Both the position numbers and the translations under genes were made by a program. DNA of 7,950 bases from Candidatus Woesearchaeota archaeon (GTDB lineage: Archaea; Nanobdellota; Nanobdellia; Woesearchaeales; WALR01), in NCBI GenBank assembly GCA_015522765.1, contig WALR01000165.1:1-7950 (forward strand), written 5' to 3'. Of this stretch, positions 5,987 to 7,950 are shown in pieces. How positions within the stretch are numbered: position 1 is the first letter of the stretch; every line of letters begins with the position of its first letter. Below the pieces are notes generated by a model that worked only from the letters and a program-made list of their open reading frames with translations, made no database searches and was not told where the DNA came from.

Positions 5987-7662
5987 ACCTTGACAGGGGT
6001 GTTGTTGAGTCGCTCCTGGGAAAAAAGCTGGGGGAAGAAGAGCTGAGGGACAGGATAAGCTATCTGGGGACAGACCTCGACGATGTGACAAAGGAGGAGA
6101 TAATAGTCGAGGTGTTCCCCAACAGGCCGGACATGCTCTCAGAGCACGGGTTCGCGAGGGCGCTCTCCTCTTTCATAGGGGGGAAAACAGGATTAAGGAG
6201 ATATGATGTTAATGATTCAGACTACCGCGTATTCGTAGATGACAGCGTTAAGGAGGTGAGGCCCTTCACTGTCTGCGCAGTCGTCAAAGGATTGTCCCTT
6301 AATGACAGCTCAATAAAGGAGATTATCCAGCTCCAGGAGAAGCTTCACCTCTCATTCGGGAGGAACAGGAGGAAGGTGGCAATAGGGATATACCCCCTTC
6401 ACATGATAAGGTTTCCCGTAAGATACACGGCGATGAAGCCCGAGGAGATAAGGTTCATTCCCCTTGATGGAGGCAGAGAGATGAGCGGAGGGGAGATACT
6501 AAAGAATCATCCCACAGGGAAGGAATACTCTCATCTGCTTGGAAACTTTAGGGAATATCCTGTCTTCATTGACTCAAACAGGGAGTTCCTTTCAATGCCT
6601 CCTATAATCAATTCTGAGAAGACGGGCAGGGTGGACAACTCAACAAGGGAGGTCTTTGTGGAGTGCTCGGGCACGGACATAAATGCGCTTAAAAAAGCTC
6701 TCAGCATACTGGTAAGCGTGCTCGCGGATATGAGGGGAGAGATATACAGGGTAAGGGTAGAGTACGGGAAGGCTTACAAAGGAATGGTTGTTGAGAGCCC
6801 TGAGATGAATCCAGGGGAGATGCGTCTCGATATTGGCTACGCTTCAAAAATTCTCGGAGTTACACTCGACCAGGAGAAGGTCAGGGCGCTGCTTGAAAGG
6901 ATGGGCTACGGGGTAAAATCCTCTTCTGATAAAACGCTGGATGTTCTTATACCCTCCTACAGAGCCGATATACTCCACCAGGCAGACCTGGTCGAGGATG
7001 TTGCAATTGCCTACGGCTATGAAAACTTTAAGGAGGAGGAGATAGAGATATCGACTACTGCGTCGCTCCCTGAAGAGTACAGGTTCAGCGAGAAGGTGGC
7101 TGAGATTATGACAGGGCTGGGATTTCAGGAGCTCAACACATCCAACCTGATAAACGGCGGGGCGCAATCAGTAAAGATGGGGATTAAGAAGATAAACGCG
7201 GTGAGGCTTCTGAATTCTATAAATACAGATTATGACACGCTGAGGCAGTGGATGCTCCCGAGCATCATGGAGGTCCTCTCAAGGAATACGACAGCGCAGT
7301 ATCCCCAGATGCTCTTCGAGATTGGGAGGGTATTCACCTCGGAGAAAGCTTCAAAGGGCGAGACAGGGGTGAGAGAAGAGGAGAAGCTCTCAGCAGTCGT
7401 GTGCAGTTCTAATTCGGACTACACCTCTGTCAGGAGAGTCGCTGATTATATCGGCAGCCTCTTAGGCGCAGACTTTGAGGTTAGGGCTGCAAGCCACCCA
7501 AGCTTCATAGAGGGGAGAATGGCAAAAATCTACCTTAACAAGAGGGAAGTGGGGTTTATGGGCGAGATACACCCGGCGGTGCTTGAAGGGTTCAAGCTCG
7601 AGATGCCCACTGCAGCACTTGAAATTAACCTTACAAAGCTGCATGAGATTCTTTGTGGGTGA
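5974..7662 (+). CDS. pheT: Phenylalanyl-tRNA synthetase beta subunit, archaeal type
   Basis: 562-residue beta subunit that assembles with PheS and carries the editing site that clears mischarged Tyr-tRNA-Phe. The N-terminal MPTVNLDRGVVESLLG is the standard archaeal opening, so I place the start at the ATG at 5974, not at the in-frame GTG three codons earlier. VEVFPNRPDMLSEHG (45-59) is conserved. The B3/B4 editing region spans roughly 90-275. The B5 domain (about 283-352) includes YASKILGVTLDQEKVRALL and PSYRADILHQADLVEDVAIAYGY. The catalytic-like core (about 360-475) includes TSNLI and FEIGRVF. Bacterial-type EMAP tRNA-binding and C-terminal anticodon-binding domains are absent, as expected for the archaeal form. 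The gene overlaps pheS by 13 nt in another frame. A weak GGGTG lies about 8 nt before the ATG, so translational coupling probably drives expression. Confidence 0.95.
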   Translation: MPTVNLDRGVVESLLGKKLGEEELRDRISYLGTDLDDVTKEEIIVEVFPNRPDMLSEHGFARALSSFIGGKTGLRRYDVNDSDYRVFVDDSVKEVRPFTVCAVVKGLSLNDSSIKEIIQLQEKLHLSFGRNRRKVAIGIYPLHMIRFPVRYTAMKPEEIRFIPLDGGREMSGGEILKNHPTGKEYSHLLGNFREYPVFIDSNREFLSMPPIINSEKTGRVDNSTREVFVECSGTDINALKKALSILVSVLADMRGEIYRVRVEYGKAYKGMVVESPEMNPGEMRLDIGYASKILGVTLDQEKVRALLERMGYGVKSSSDKTLDVLIPSYRADILHQADLVEDVAIAYGYENFKEEEIEISTTASLPEEYRFSEKVAEIMTGLGFQELNTSNLINGGAQSVKMGIKKINAVRLLNSINTDYDTLRQWMLPSIMEVLSRNTTAQYPQMLFEIGRVFTSEKASKGETGVREEEKLSAVVCSSNSDYTSVRRVADYIGSLLGADFEVRAASHPSFIEGRMAKIYLNKREVGFMGEIHPAVLEGFKLEMPTAALEINLTKLHEILCG

Positions 7663-7837
7663 GCACAGAGGACAGGAAGCAACAGGAAGCGGTGAGGATA
7701 CAACAGCAAAAGCGGGAATAGGGGAAATCAAGGATATTCCTCTTGTTCAACATATGTCAACTCCATAAATTTGAAATCTCAAAATAATGGACACCTTTTT
7801 ACTGTATTAACTAATTTTCTGCCGTCATATTTTATTG

Positions 7838-7872
7838 TTCTATGATTGGACTAATCTTCTATGATTGGACTA
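7838..7872 (+). repeat. Tandem direct repeat, two 16-bp copies, upstream of the last gene
   Basis: TTCTATGATTGGACTA occurs exactly twice, at 7838-7853 and 7857-7872, with a 19-bp period (about two helical turns). The copies are separated by ATC. The downstream copy ends 5 bp before the TATA-like box at 7878. A third partial match, TCTAT, overlaps that box at 7876-7880, continuing the period with an 18-bp step. The position is right for an upstream activator or repressor site, but a simple local duplication would look the same. The unit is not itself palindromic. Confidence 0.85.
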
Positions 7873-7877
7873 TGGTC

Positions 7878-7885
7878 TATTTAAA
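7878..7885 (+). promoter_or_regulatory. TATA-like promoter of the last gene
   Basis: TATTTAAA lies directly downstream of the tandem repeat. Transcription would start about 26 nt further on, near 7908, giving a leader of roughly 24 nt that contains the Shine-Dalgarno sequence. Unlike the other promoters in the window, this one is well separated from its start codon. Confidence 0.6.
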
Positions 7886-7916
7886 GTAAAAGGATCTACT
7901 ATTAGATATAGACTCT

Positions 7917-7927
7917 AAGGAGGTGAT
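7917..7927 (+). promoter_or_regulatory. Full-length Shine-Dalgarno sequence
   Basis: AAGGAGGTGAT contains the complete complement of the conserved 3' end of archaeal 16S rRNA and ends 4 nt before the ATG at 7932. It is the only perfect ribosome-binding site in the window and suggests a highly translated gene. Confidence 0.85.
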
Positions 7928-7931
7928 AAAA

Positions 7932-7950
7932 ATGGTAAGAACATTAGAAA
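7932..7950 (+). CDS. Start of an unidentified gene (partial, six codons)
   Basis: The ATG at 7932 is followed by codons for Val, Arg, Thr, Leu and Glu before the window ends. The protein cannot be identified from this. The start itself is well supported by the perfect Shine-Dalgarno 4 nt upstream and a TATA-like box about 50 nt upstream. Its control region, with tandem repeats and a leadered message, differs from those of the housekeeping genes to the left, so it may be regulated and strongly expressed. Confidence 0.7.

Noticed and set aside
7791..7800. Possible T-tract terminator after pheT
   Set aside because: The run is only five T residues with no hairpin, in a generally AT-rich stretch; not distinguishable from background.
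7875..7913. Inverted repeat GTCTAT (7875-7880) and ATAGAC (7908-7913) flanking the predicted transcription start of the last gene
   Set aside because: Six bases in AT-rich DNA are weak evidence; possible operator half-sites, but not distinguishable from chance.

Overview
The window is archaeal chromosomal DNA carrying mostly housekeeping genes. Three things point to archaea. There is a complete archaeal ether-lipid head-group cluster (CDP-archaeol synthase, archaetidylserine synthase and decarboxylase). The phenylalanyl-tRNA synthetase is of the archaeal type, with a long alpha subunit carrying an N-terminal winged-helix region and a short beta subunit of about 560 residues. There are also TATA-like boxes 26-28 nt upstream of several start codons. 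Arginine is written mostly AGG/AGA and isoleucine often ATA, and coding strands are purine-rich; this is common in archaea, including thermophiles, but does not fix the lineage. I would not name a phylum from this sequence.

Layout, left to right. (1) 2-139 (+): C-terminal tail of a membrane protein that starts outside the window. (2) 173-1684 (-): a radical SAM protein resembling the COG1031 family. (3) 1685-1779: a short divergent promoter region with a TATA-like box for each side. (4) 1780-2589 (+): a PHP-domain phosphoesterase. (5) 2592-4262 (-): a tight three-gene operon transcribed asd, pssA, carS. Its last gene ends 2 bp from the stop codon of the PHP gene. (6) 4263-4411: a second divergent promoter region. 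(7) 4412-7662 (+): pheS and pheT, overlapping by 13 nt. (8) 7663-7931: a non-coding stretch that becomes AT-rich. It holds a tandem 16-bp repeat, a TATA-like box and a full-length Shine-Dalgarno sequence, leading into (9) a gene of which only the first six codons are visible.

How the genes work together. The minus-strand operon encodes consecutive steps of polar-lipid synthesis: CarS makes CDP-archaeol, PssA exchanges CMP for L-serine, and Asd decarboxylates the product to archaetidylethanolamine. PheS and PheT form the (alpha-beta)2 synthetase that charges and proofreads tRNA-Phe. The radical SAM and PHP genes share a divergent promoter region but have no established joint function.

I found no clearly new multi-gene system. 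The points most worth a second look are the tandem repeat upstream of the last gene, the contrast between apparently leaderless genes and the strongly leadered last gene, the radical SAM protein with its unusual cysteine spacing and apparently missing C-terminal domain, and the compact lipid operon.
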